The position numbers and the translations under genes were made by a program. The notes under the pieces were generated by a model that saw nothing but the letters and a program-made list of their open reading frames with translations, ran no database searches and was not told where the DNA came from. Below, piece after piece: positions 33,403-40,732 of a stretch of 64,000 bases of DNA. The stretch's first letter is position 1. Every line of letters begins with the position of its first letter. The DNA is from Haladaptatus cibarius D43 (GTDB lineage Archaea; Halobacteriota; Halobacteria; Halobacteriales; Haladaptataceae), in assembly GCF_000710615.1 (NCBI RefSeq), contig NZ_JDTH01000002.1:736082-800081 (forward strand), in the 5' to 3' direction.

Positions 33403-33750
33403 ATGTTCACCCGTCAGTTCCTGGCGATGATGTCGACGTTCACGCTCGTGACGGGCGCGCTCCTCGTGGGCGACGCGCTCAACGGGACTATCGTTACGAA
33501 CACGTATGGAATAACCTCGCCAGCGTCCGTTTTCCGGGTCGTTCCCGGCATTGTGCTTATTTGGGTGGGCTACACCCTGCGCGAGAACAAAGAGAAGTTC
33601 GTCTCCGCCTACTTCGCCGGGCGAAATGCGGCGGCGAAATCCAACGAGAAATCGAACGATGATGAGTTCGACGAACAGATGTCGCCACTCTCCGAAGATG
33701 GTCTGGAGAATCTCGAAGCCCGAAAAAGCGACACGGACGACAACGAGTAA
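33403..33750 (+). CDS. Small two-helix membrane protein with acidic tail
   Basis: 115 residues: hydrophobic segments FLAMMSTFTLVTGALLVGDAL and VFRVVPGIVLIWVGYTL, then a ~55-residue polar tail (NEKSNDDEFDEQMSPLSEDGLENLEARKSDTDDNE). Starts immediately after hpt and probably shares its transcript. No known family; a role in purine uptake would be speculation. Confidence 0.7.
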   Translation: MFTRQFLAMMSTFTLVTGALLVGDALNGTIVTNTYGITSPASVFRVVPGIVLIWVGYTLRENKEKFVSAYFAGRNAAAKSNEKSNDDEFDEQMSPLSEDGLENLEARKSDTDDNE

Positions 33751-33795
33751 GGCTCATTGCAGAAGTTTTATGCTTGTGCCACAGTAGCACAAACC

Positions 33796-34047
33796 ATGGC
33801 GTTAAAAAATAGTGTCCCTCGGTCGCTTCGAGGCCCGGTCGGGCTACTGTCGATAATGGTAGCTCTGTTGGGTATCATTGTCGGGTACATATACGTCCTG
33901 TTCGGCATCTCGCTGTACTTCAAACTGATTCCACAGATGGAGAGTACGATGAGTACGGGTGAATCGCTCATCGTTCTCGTTACTGGAATCGCCTTCTTCG
34001 GCCTCGGCTACGCTGGCTGGCGCGGTTTCAACTACTTCGCCTACTAA
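33796..34047 (+). CDS. Small two-helix membrane protein
   Basis: 83 residues with two hydrophobic segments (GLLSIMVALLGIIVGYIYVLFGISLYF and ESLIVLVTGIAFFGLGYAGW) around a short polar loop. Begins 46 bases after the previous gene; its own weak TATA-like AGTTTTATG sits ~25 bases upstream. Followed after 3 bases by the next gene. Function unknown. Confidence 0.68.
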   Translation: MALKNSVPRSLRGPVGLLSIMVALLGIIVGYIYVLFGISLYFKLIPQMESTMSTGESLIVLVTGIAFFGLGYAGWRGFNYFAY

Positions 34048-34050
34048 GCT

Positions 34051-34578
34051 ATGGACATCCGAAATCACCCAGAGGCACCGGATTTCAGTGAACTTCAGGA
34101 CATCGTCATCGAGTCGATTCCACGGGCAGAAATCGAGGCTCGGCGAGCAGACGGTGACGTGCTAGTCGAAGATAACGTCCGCGAACGCGACGACCTGAAC
34201 GTCGTCGCGTATATCAGTGGTGAGCGCGACGCCTCCCAAAGTGACAACATCGGGATTCCGTACTATCGGCTCACGCAGTTGTTCGGAACCCCGCAATTCC
34301 CCGAACTACAGGCAGGAGAAGATATTAGCGGGAGAACGGATGCGACGTTTAAGTATCTCTTTCGGGTGACGTATAAGGGGAACCACGACGAACTTCCAAC
34401 TGAGTGGCTTATGACAGTTCACGATTCCCACGTCAGGTTTGCCGCCAGTGTCGCCGAATGGCGCGACGAAGCGACGGCGTTCACCGCCGATTCGAAACTC
34501 GCGCTCACGACGTACATGCTCGCGCTCCAACTCATCCTCGAACCGGTCGAGTGCGTCTACGAAGAGATGCTCTTTTAG
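34051..34578 (+). CDS. Conserved soluble haloarchaeal protein (unknown function)
   Basis: 175 residues, no membrane segment. A mixed alpha/beta sequence: PDFSELQDIVIESIPRAEIEARRADGDVLVEDNVRERDDLNVVAYISGERDASQSDNIGIPYYRLTQLFGTPQFP, then YLFRVTYKGNHDELPTEWLMTVHDSHVRFAASVAEW and a helical end. I do not recognise a domain. It is tightly packed with small membrane-protein genes on both sides (3 and 6 bases), so it likely works with them at the membrane. Confidence 0.7.
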   Translation: MDIRNHPEAPDFSELQDIVIESIPRAEIEARRADGDVLVEDNVRERDDLNVVAYISGERDASQSDNIGIPYYRLTQLFGTPQFPELQAGEDISGRTDATFKYLFRVTYKGNHDELPTEWLMTVHDSHVRFAASVAEWRDEATAFTADSKLALTTYMLALQLILEPVECVYEEMLF

Positions 34579-34584
34579 ACCATC

Positions 34585-34797
34585 ATGGACGACATTGGTG
34601 ACCGGGTTTTCTACTGGTTGACCGACGAGACAAACCTGACGATGCTGTTGTTCGGTCTTGCCGCACTGCTCGGACTGTCGAGTCTGTTGTTGTTTTTCGT
34701 TTCCGGCGAGCAGTCAGCCTCCCGATTGGAGTTTAGCCTCCTCGTTGCGGCGATGGGTGTCCTGTTCTATCTGACTCTGCGGAACAGCGGCGTCTGA
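34585..34797 (+). CDS. Small membrane protein (70 residues)
   Basis: MDDIGDRVFYWLTDETNLTMLLFGLAALLGLSSLLLFFVSGEQSASRLEFSLLVAAMGVLFYLTLRNSGV: two hydrophobic hairpin-like helices after an acidic N-terminus. It ends 3 bases before the convergent neighbour's stop. Last gene of the hpt-led run. Function unknown. Confidence 0.66.
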   Translation: MDDIGDRVFYWLTDETNLTMLLFGLAALLGLSSLLLFFVSGEQSASRLEFSLLVAAMGVLFYLTLRNSGV

Positions 34798-34799
34798 GG

Positions 34800-35057
34800 C
34801 TATCGAGTCACGACGTGCATGATGGTGAACGTGAGCGCAATCGACCCGACGAGCAGGCCACCGAACACGAGCAGTATCGTGTCGTATTCGTACAGGCCGT
34901 ACCAGTGGCCGCCGTATGCCAGCAGAACGAACGACGGCACCGAGAGCAGTAAGAAAAGCGACGAGAGATAACTGGCCAGCGTCGGGTCGTCACCGTGGTT
35001 TGCGAAGGTGCCACGTTCTCGAACCGAGCGTTCGCGCGTGGGAACGTCTTTCGACAC
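34800..35057 (-). CDS. Small two-helix membrane protein
   Basis: 85 residues from a GTG at 35057: a charged N-terminus (SKDVPTRERSVRERGTFANHGDDP) then LASYLSSLFLLLSVPSFVLLAYGG and TILLVFGGLLVGSIALTFTIMHVV. It lies 32 bases downstream of the next minus-strand gene, so it is likely the last gene of a three-gene membrane operon (36036 to 34800). Function unknown. Longer upstream extensions overlap that gene and have non-membrane composition. Confidence 0.62.
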   Translation of the reverse strand: MSKDVPTRERSVRERGTFANHGDDPTLASYLSSLFLLLSVPSFVLLAYGGHWYGLYEYDTILLVFGGLLVGSIALTFTIMHVVTR

Positions 35058-35089
35058 AGACCCGTCTACAAACGCACAGAACAAAACCC

Positions 35090-35545
35090 TTACGTTGAGG
35101 CATACGCGTCGATTGTCAGCATCGAAAGATACGCGCCGAGGAACACCGATGAGTAGACGATAATCGCGGCCGTGACCGCAGTTCCGGTCAGCTTCGGGAG
35201 CAGAATGTCGCGTGCGCCAGCGGTGTACGAAAGAATCCACAGCGGAGCCACCCACGCACCGACCAGCGTGATGCTCCCGGTAAAGAAGCCGATGAGTCCG
35301 ACGCGAATGCTTTCGTGGAGGCCGTCCGCGAGCAGATGCGCATACACTCCCGCGAGCGCGGTGATACCCAACACCAACAGTGGGTCAATCGACGCGACCA
35401 TTAGCTCGGACATGTTGTACGTAAACGCTCCAATTCCCCCGATTGCACCGGTAACGACACCCTTTGCGAGCGCCGACAGCCAGTATCGGCGTCGAATGTT
35501 TTTTTGGGCGCTGTCGCCCGACCACTCGTTTGCCGTTTCGGTCAT
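35090..35545 (-). CDS. Polytopic membrane protein (unknown)
   Basis: 151 residues with four hydrophobic segments: KGVVTGAIGGIGAFTYNM, PLLVLGITALAGVYAHLLADGL, VGLIGFFTGSITLVGAWVAPLWILSYTAG and LTGTAVTAAIIVYSSVFLGAYLSML. A charged N-terminus precedes them. It overlaps the upstream membrane-anchored protein by 4 bases (coupled translation). No family is recognised. Confidence 0.7.
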   Translation of the reverse strand: MTETANEWSGDSAQKNIRRRYWLSALAKGVVTGAIGGIGAFTYNMSELMVASIDPLLVLGITALAGVYAHLLADGLHESIRVGLIGFFTGSITLVGAWVAPLWILSYTAGARDILLPKLTGTAVTAAIIVYSSVFLGAYLSMLTIDAYAST

Positions 35546-36036
35546 CGTCCACCCTCCTCGGCCCGAACCGGTATCGAAACGTCCTTGTCACCGATTTGGG
35601 CCCGAACCGTTCCCGAGAGTACTACTGACTCCGACTCGACTGCTGTTTTCGCTTGCGACGCTCGTTCCGTGTCCAAACCGATTTGTATCGTCGTCTCGAC
35701 CGTTTCGCCAGCAGGAATCCGGATTTCGTCGAACGAAGTCGTCGTTCCATCCGTCAACTGCACGTCTCCATCGTGTGCGTGGAGAATGCTACTCGTAAAG
35801 ACGATGTCCCGTCCCGTCGGATTCTGTATCTGGAGCGTCGTAGACAGATGCTCATCGTCGTCCGTGACGGCGTACTCCGTCGGTGTCACATCGACACTAC
35901 CGCTGTTCATCGTCGCAAGATGGCCTTGCATGGTCGGAACGAACAACCACGCCGTAACTAGCGCAGTGACGACGACTGCACCAACGAGAAGCGGTTGTTT
36001 CGGCCAGAGGGCGGAGCGAGTACGTGAATTTGACAT
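35542..36036 (-). CDS. Membrane-anchored LEA-like/beta-sandwich protein
   Basis: 164 residues. One N-terminal helix (PLLVGAVVVTALVTAWLFVP) anchors an external beta domain: STTLQIQNPTGRDIVFTSSILHAHDGDVQLTDGTTTSFDEIRIPAGETVETTIQIGL ... SVVLSGTVRAQIGDKDVSIPV. The alternating strands with N-P-T and I-P-A-G-E-T-V resemble the LEA_2/water-stress fold, suggested here by pattern only. First gene of the small minus-strand membrane operon. Confidence 0.66.
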   Translation of the reverse strand: MSNSRTRSALWPKQPLLVGAVVVTALVTAWLFVPTMQGHLATMNSGSVDVTPTEYAVTDDDEHLSTTLQIQNPTGRDIVFTSSILHAHDGDVQLTDGTTTSFDEIRIPAGETVETTIQIGLDTERASQAKTAVESESVVLSGTVRAQIGDKDVSIPVRAEEGGR

Positions 36037-36113
36037 GAAGATATGACTGTGGCTATGTGTATCAGTACCGTAAGAGTTTCCCTCGGTGTCGGAAAAGGCG
36101 ATGTCGATGACGC

Positions 36114-37478
36114 TCAGTCGGAGGCGTCCGGCGCAACAGCTTCTGGGTTCGACGCCGACGATTCGAACAGATGACAGGCCGCAATCTGGTCGCCGGATTG
36201 TTGAAGTTCCGGGTGGCGCTGTTCACACACCGTCTGGAACTCCCGATTGAGTTGCTCCATGGCGTCTTCTTCGTTCCCCTCGATGAGGTCACGAGCGGCA
36301 GATCGGAGCGCGTTCTCGGCTTGCCGAGGCATGTCGAGTGACTCTACATCGACTTTCCCATTGTTCTCGGCTTCGTTACGGTGCTCTTCCGGCAGTTCCA
36401 ACGCGAGTCCGGATGCGAGCAGTTGGTCAACCGCCGAACGTTGTTCGTCGGCATCGATTTCTCCGACGCCGAGGTCGCCCATCGCCGCGCGGCGCTTGAA
36501 CTGGAACGCTCGCCGGAACGCATCCTGACTACCAGTCCAGTCCTCCGGTGGAATGATTTTCGAACACCGCGGGTGGAACCGACAGCCACTTGGCGGGTTT
36601 CGCGGATCTGGAACCTCTCCGGTGACGTTCGCTCGGCGTCGTTCCGCGTCGGGTTCGATTTCCGGTACTGCGTCGAACAGCGCCTCCGTGTAGGGGTGTT
36701 TCGAGTTCGTCACCACTTCGCCCGTCGGTCCCTGTTCGATGATGTCCCCGAGGTACATGATGGCCGTTCGGTCGCACATGTATCGGATGAGAGAGAGGTC
36801 GTGACTGATGAACAGATAGGTGAGTCCGTACTCGTCTTGCAACTCTTTCATCAGGTTCAGCACGCCCGCTCGGATCGACACGTCGAGCATCGACACTGGC
36901 TCGTCACAGACGACAAAATCCGGATTGACGACCAGCGCACGCGCAATCGCAACACGCTGGCGCTCCCCACCCGAGAGTTCCTTCGGGAACTCGTTCAGGT
37001 ACGCCTCCGCGGGCGAGAGTCCCACGTCGTTCAGCACCTTGACGACCTGCTCCCTTCGGTCTTGGTAGCCGTCTCCGATGTCGTTTATCTTCAACGGCTC
37101 GACGACGGACTGGAAGACGGTCATCCGCGGATTCAGACTCTCGAACGGGTCTTGGAATATCATCTGGACGCGCTGGCGGAACACCTTCTGGTCTTCGCGT
37201 GAGAGTTGGGTTACGTCTCTGCCGTCGAAGCGAATCGTTCCCTCCGTCGGGTCGTAGAGCTTCACCAGCAGTTTGCCGAGCGTGGTTTTCCCACAGCCGG
37301 ATTCGCCAGCGATACCCATGATGTCGCCACGGTTGATGGTGAGGTCGACGTTCTGAACTGCCCGAACCGGCTGTGCTTCGTTTCCGAGCAGTCGGTCGAC
37401 GACACCCACCGACAGGTCGAACAACTTCGAGACGTTCTCGATTTCTACTAGTGGGTCTGCGTTGTGTTCTGATGCCAT
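36114..37478 (-). CDS. dppF: Oligopeptide/dipeptide ABC transporter ATP-binding protein (DppF/OppF type)
   Basis: 454-residue ATPase that powers peptide import. It has Walker A GESGCGKTT, Q-loop MIFQDPFESLNPRMT, signature LSGGERQRVAIAR, Walker B FVVCDEPVSMLD and switch His FISHDLSLI. The oligo-HPY tail, which normally runs GCRFHPRC...CxxxxPxL...ACHL, is split by ~110 extra residues between HPRC and CEQRHPEL; the insert is helical and acidic (SAVDQLLASGLALELPEEHRNEA). Such extensions occur in other haloarchaeal paralogues as far as I recall. Its start overlaps the end of dppD by 31 bases, the tightest coupling in this operon. Confidence 0.92.
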   Translation of the reverse strand: MASEHNADPLVEIENVSKLFDLSVGVVDRLLGNEAQPVRAVQNVDLTINRGDIMGIAGESGCGKTTLGKLLVKLYDPTEGTIRFDGRDVTQLSREDQKVFRQRVQMIFQDPFESLNPRMTVFQSVVEPLKINDIGDGYQDRREQVVKVLNDVGLSPAEAYLNEFPKELSGGERQRVAIARALVVNPDFVVCDEPVSMLDVSIRAGVLNLMKELQDEYGLTYLFISHDLSLIRYMCDRTAIMYLGDIIEQGPTGEVVTNSKHPYTEALFDAVPEIEPDAERRRANVTGEVPDPRNPPSGCRFHPRCSKIIPPEDWTGSQDAFRRAFQFKRRAAMGDLGVGEIDADEQRSAVDQLLASGLALELPEEHRNEAENNGKVDVESLDMPRQAENALRSAARDLIEGNEEDAMEQLNREFQTVCEQRHPELQQSGDQIAACHLFESSASNPEAVAPDASD

Positions 37479-38599
37479 GTTTCCTCCTTTTGCGCTTCAG
37501 TGCGCATCGTTTCGAGTTCGTCAATTCGATAGCAAGCCGACCGGTGCATATCGGGAGAAACCGCTTCCGTTCGCCGTCCTCCTTCCGCCTGTTCAACGTC
37601 GTATCCCGGTGGATGTGCCGAATGACATTCGTCCACGACGAACGGACATCGCGGTGCGAACCGACAGCCATCGTTCGGGTCGAGCAGCGTCGGTGGCGAC
37701 CCCGGTATCGAGATGAGTTCCTGTTGTGCTTCTTCGACCGTCGGGAACGAGTTCTTCAACCCGAGCGTGTACGGGTTTGCGGCGTTGTTGAGCACCTCAC
37801 CCATTGGACCGCTTTCCATCATCTTCCCGCCGTACATCACGGCGAGTTTGTCACAGATTTCGGCCATGACGCTGATGTCGTGGCTCACGACGAGGATTGC
37901 GACGTTGAACTCGTCTTGTAGCGCTTCGAGTTCCTCAAGGATACGGTCTTGAATGATAACGTCGAGTGCCGTCGTCGGTTCGTCCGCGATGAGCAAATCC
38001 GGGTTGCACGCCATCGCCATCGCAATAACGGCGCGCTGTTTCATCCCCCCACTGAACTGGTGGGCATAATCGTCTGCGCGGTCGGGTTCGATACCCACGC
38101 GTTCGATGAGGTCGCGTGCGCGTTCGTCCGCTTCCTCTACGGGAGTGCCCGGTTCGTGACGCAGTATTGCTTCCGTGATCTGGTCACCGACTTTGTACAC
38201 CGGGTTGAGCGCGTTCATCGCACTCTGTGGAATGAGCGCGATGTCCCGCCACCGGACGTCTCGAATCTGTTGGTTGTCCAGTTTTGCGAGGTCGGTTTTT
38301 CCGTCCGCTCTAACCGGGTATCGGTCGTCGTTGATTATCTCTTGTCGCGCGTTTCCATTTTCGTCCTCCCATTCGGGAAGGGTTCCGTCGAACCAGATTT
38401 CACCACTCTCGACGTATCCGTTCGAGTCGAGCAGGTGGATGAGTGATTTTGCTAACGTCGTTTTTCCGCACCCCGATTCACCGACGAGTCCGTAGGTTTC
38501 GCCGTGACTAACGTTGAACGTGACACCATCGACTGCGTGAACTTGCTTGTCTCCGGCGTCGTAGCGAACACGAAGGTCGTTTACTTCTAACAGTGACAT
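37448..38599 (-). CDS. dppD: Oligopeptide/dipeptide ABC transporter ATP-binding protein (DppD/OppD type)
   Basis: 383 residues. ATPase partner of DppF: Walker A GESGCGKTT, signature FSGGMKQRAVIAMAMA, Walker B LLIADEPTTALD, switch His VVSHDISV, and the C-terminal oligo-HPY motif (DGCRFAPRCPFVVDECHSAHPPG). An ~25-residue insert near residue 75-100 (GTLPEWEDENGNARQEI) is acidic. ATG 38599 starts MSLLEVNDLRVRYD; a longer TTG start is unlikely. It is 4 bases after the dppC stop. Confidence 0.92.
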   Translation of the reverse strand: MSLLEVNDLRVRYDAGDKQVHAVDGVTFNVSHGETYGLVGESGCGKTTLAKSLIHLLDSNGYVESGEIWFDGTLPEWEDENGNARQEIINDDRYPVRADGKTDLAKLDNQQIRDVRWRDIALIPQSAMNALNPVYKVGDQITEAILRHEPGTPVEEADERARDLIERVGIEPDRADDYAHQFSGGMKQRAVIAMAMACNPDLLIADEPTTALDVIIQDRILEELEALQDEFNVAILVVSHDISVMAEICDKLAVMYGGKMMESGPMGEVLNNAANPYTLGLKNSFPTVEEAQQELISIPGSPPTLLDPNDGCRFAPRCPFVVDECHSAHPPGYDVEQAEGGRRTEAVSPDMHRSACYRIDELETMRTEAQKEETWHQNTTQTH

Positions 38600-38603
38600 A
38601 TCA

Positions 38604-39560
38604 TTACTCCTGTGGGTTTGCAACGTCCTCCACCGAGAATCCGATGAAGTAGAACGCCGCGGCGATGGACGTGATTGCCAGTCCCGGCGGAATCAGCCAC
38701 CACGGCGCGTCGTAGATGTGATTCTTCGCTTTTACGGTCTCGATCATCATTCCCCACGAGTTGGCCTTGAAGTCGGCCAGACCGAGGTACGCGAGCGATG
38801 CCTGTGCAAGAATTGCCGCCGCGGCGTCCTGTGCCAGAAAGACGAACGCGAGCGGAACGACGTTCGGCAGGATATGCCGGAACACGATTCGCGTGTCGCT
38901 GGCACCGGCGACTCGTGCGGACTCAACGTACGCTCGTTCCTTGAGCGAGAGTGTCTCCCCGCGTATCAGGATGCAGTTGTTGAGCCACGACGTAATCGCG
39001 ATGCCGAGGATAATGTTCGTCGTCGAAATTCCCCGAATCGCGACAAGGACGATGAGGAACGGGAGGAACGGCATCCCGTACATCACGTCGACGATTCGCT
39101 GGATTGTCTCGTCAACCCATGTGTCACCGTAGAAACCGCTGATGAGGCCCAGTGGAACGCCCACCAAACTCGACAGGATTCCGGCGGCGAATCCGATGTA
39201 GAGTGCGTTCTTTGCCGAGTAGACGAGCAGCGTCAGGACACCTTCCCCGGATTTGGTCGTTCCGAGCGGTGCGAAGAACGGATCGCCGAACGCTGGCGGG
39301 TGGGGCAGTTGCTGTTTCTGCTGGAGCGTTAGGTACGCATACTGGTCGTTTCCGATGAACGCCCGCCACTCCAAACTGTGTGGCGCGAACACTGACGGGA
39401 AAAGCGCCCACAGGATGTACATCACCAAGATGAGTATTCCGAGAACGCCCATCTTGTGCTGGGTGTATCGGCTCCAACCCCGTTTGAAGCGCTCGATACG
39501 CGGTTCCCATCGTTCCTTGACCGAACTGGTCGCTGACGCGTTTTCAGATTGTGTTGACAT
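38604..39560 (-). CDS. dppC: Oligopeptide/dipeptide ABC transporter permease (DppC type)
   Basis: 318 residues, six membrane helices. Pattern of the OppC/DppC family: N-terminal cytosolic tail, helix MGVLGILILVMYILWALFPSVF, a periplasmic-type loop (WRAFIGNDQYAYLTLQQKQQLPHPPAFGDPFFAPLGTTKSGEGVL), and the EAA loop in YVESARVAGASDTRIVFRHILPNVVPLAFV that docks to the ATPases. Directly follows dppB (adjacent bases). Confidence 0.92.
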   Translation of the reverse strand: MSTQSENASATSSVKERWEPRIERFKRGWSRYTQHKMGVLGILILVMYILWALFPSVFAPHSLEWRAFIGNDQYAYLTLQQKQQLPHPPAFGDPFFAPLGTTKSGEGVLTLLVYSAKNALYIGFAAGILSSLVGVPLGLISGFYGDTWVDETIQRIVDVMYGMPFLPFLIVLVAIRGISTTNIILGIAITSWLNNCILIRGETLSLKERAYVESARVAGASDTRIVFRHILPNVVPLAFVFLAQDAAAAILAQASLAYLGLADFKANSWGMMIETVKAKNHIYDAPWWLIPPGLAITSIAAAFYFIGFSVEDVANPQE

Positions 39561-40550
39561 TTATGATTCCCCCCCGAACTTGATTCGCGGGTCGAGATAC
39601 GTGTACGCGATGTCCGTCAGCAATCGCATGACGATGATGAGGACTGCGAGGATGAAGAACGCGGCCTGTGTGACCGGATAATCCTGTTCTAACACCGCAC
39701 CGACCAGGAGTTTTCCGATGCCGGGCCAACTGAACACGCTCTCGATGAGGACGCTCCCGTCGATGAGGAACGCCAGTCCGACGATTGCCTGCGTTGCAAC
39801 TGGAATCAGCGCGTTGCGGGCCGCGTGTTTCATCATCACGGTGCGCTCGCTGAGGCCCTTGGCTCTCGCGAGGAAGACATAGTCCTCGCCGGTGACGTTG
39901 TTCATCGACGGGCGCATGACGAGCATGGCCCCGACCCACCCCACGAACGCGATACTGAACAGCGGTAACGCGATGTGATGTAAGATGTTCGTCATCGCTA
40001 ACCACGGCGTCCAATCCGCTATCCCGAACTGGTCGACCATGTACGTGCTTTTTAGTAAGCCAAGCTCGAAGTCGAACAGCCAGATGAACAGCCATGCAAT
40101 CCAGAACGCGGGCATGGAGTACATCGTCAGGCCGGACGTGTAGATGATTTTGTCCTTACTCGTCCCGCGCCACCAGCCCAGATACATGCCGACGAGTGGG
40201 CCGACGGTGTACGCGACGACGAACCCTGCACCGAACAAGATGAGGGTGCGTGGTAGTCGTCGAATGACAACGTCCCAGACGGGTTCTTTGTGCATCGGGG
40301 AGCGCCCGAATTCGCCAGTCTGGTAGTTTATCATGAAGTTCGTGTACTGTTTCCACAACGGTTCGTTGAGTCCCCAAATCTCTCGCAGGCGCTCAACCTG
40401 TGACGGTTGCATCTCCGGTGTAATCATGTTCGTGATAAACGACCCCGGCATGCTCCGAACCAGAACGAACAGAATCGTCATTATCACGAGCAGAGTCAGG
40501 TAGGAGACGACGAGACGCTTTGCGAGATAGCGTGTGCTAATCCTACTCAT
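39561..40550 (-). CDS. dppB: Oligopeptide/dipeptide ABC transporter permease (DppB type)
   Basis: 329 residues, six membrane helices. Begins TRYLAKRLVVSYLTLLVIMTILFVLVRSMPGSF, typical of the DppB/OppB permease. The EAA loop is DYVFLARAKGLSERTVMMKHAARNALIPV. Separated from the upstream substrate-binding gene by ~180 bases that hold a terminator-like hairpin, so part of the operon signal from the binding protein is expected to stop before dppB. Confidence 0.92.
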   Translation of the reverse strand: MSRISTRYLAKRLVVSYLTLLVIMTILFVLVRSMPGSFITNMITPEMQPSQVERLREIWGLNEPLWKQYTNFMINYQTGEFGRSPMHKEPVWDVVIRRLPRTLILFGAGFVVAYTVGPLVGMYLGWWRGTSKDKIIYTSGLTMYSMPAFWIAWLFIWLFDFELGLLKSTYMVDQFGIADWTPWLAMTNILHHIALPLFSIAFVGWVGAMLVMRPSMNNVTGEDYVFLARAKGLSERTVMMKHAARNALIPVATQAIVGLAFLIDGSVLIESVFSWPGIGKLLVGAVLEQDYPVTQAAFFILAVLIIVMRLLTDIAYTYLDPRIKFGGES

Positions 40551-40698
40551 TGTTTGCTAACTATTAATTTCGGTGTACTGTTTACCATATCGCTTACTTT
40601 TGCGTATCCATGCCATGCATGGTACACATTCATTATCAATGTAGTGATTCTTGTATCGACTACGTACTAAATACAACCAGACCCCCAACTAATCGGTG

Positions 40699-40728
40699 AA
40701 AAAACCGGCAACGAGGGTCGCAGACCCT
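40699..40728 (-). terminator. Terminator/attenuator after the peptide-binding protein gene
   Basis: Read on the minus strand just after the binding-protein stop: stem AGGGTC/GACCCT with loop TGC (40714-40728), then CGTTGCCGG and a run of six T (40699-40704). Placed between the binding protein and dppB, it would lower permease expression relative to the binding protein, the usual stoichiometry for ABC importers. Confidence 0.5.
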
Positions 40729-40732
40729 ATCG

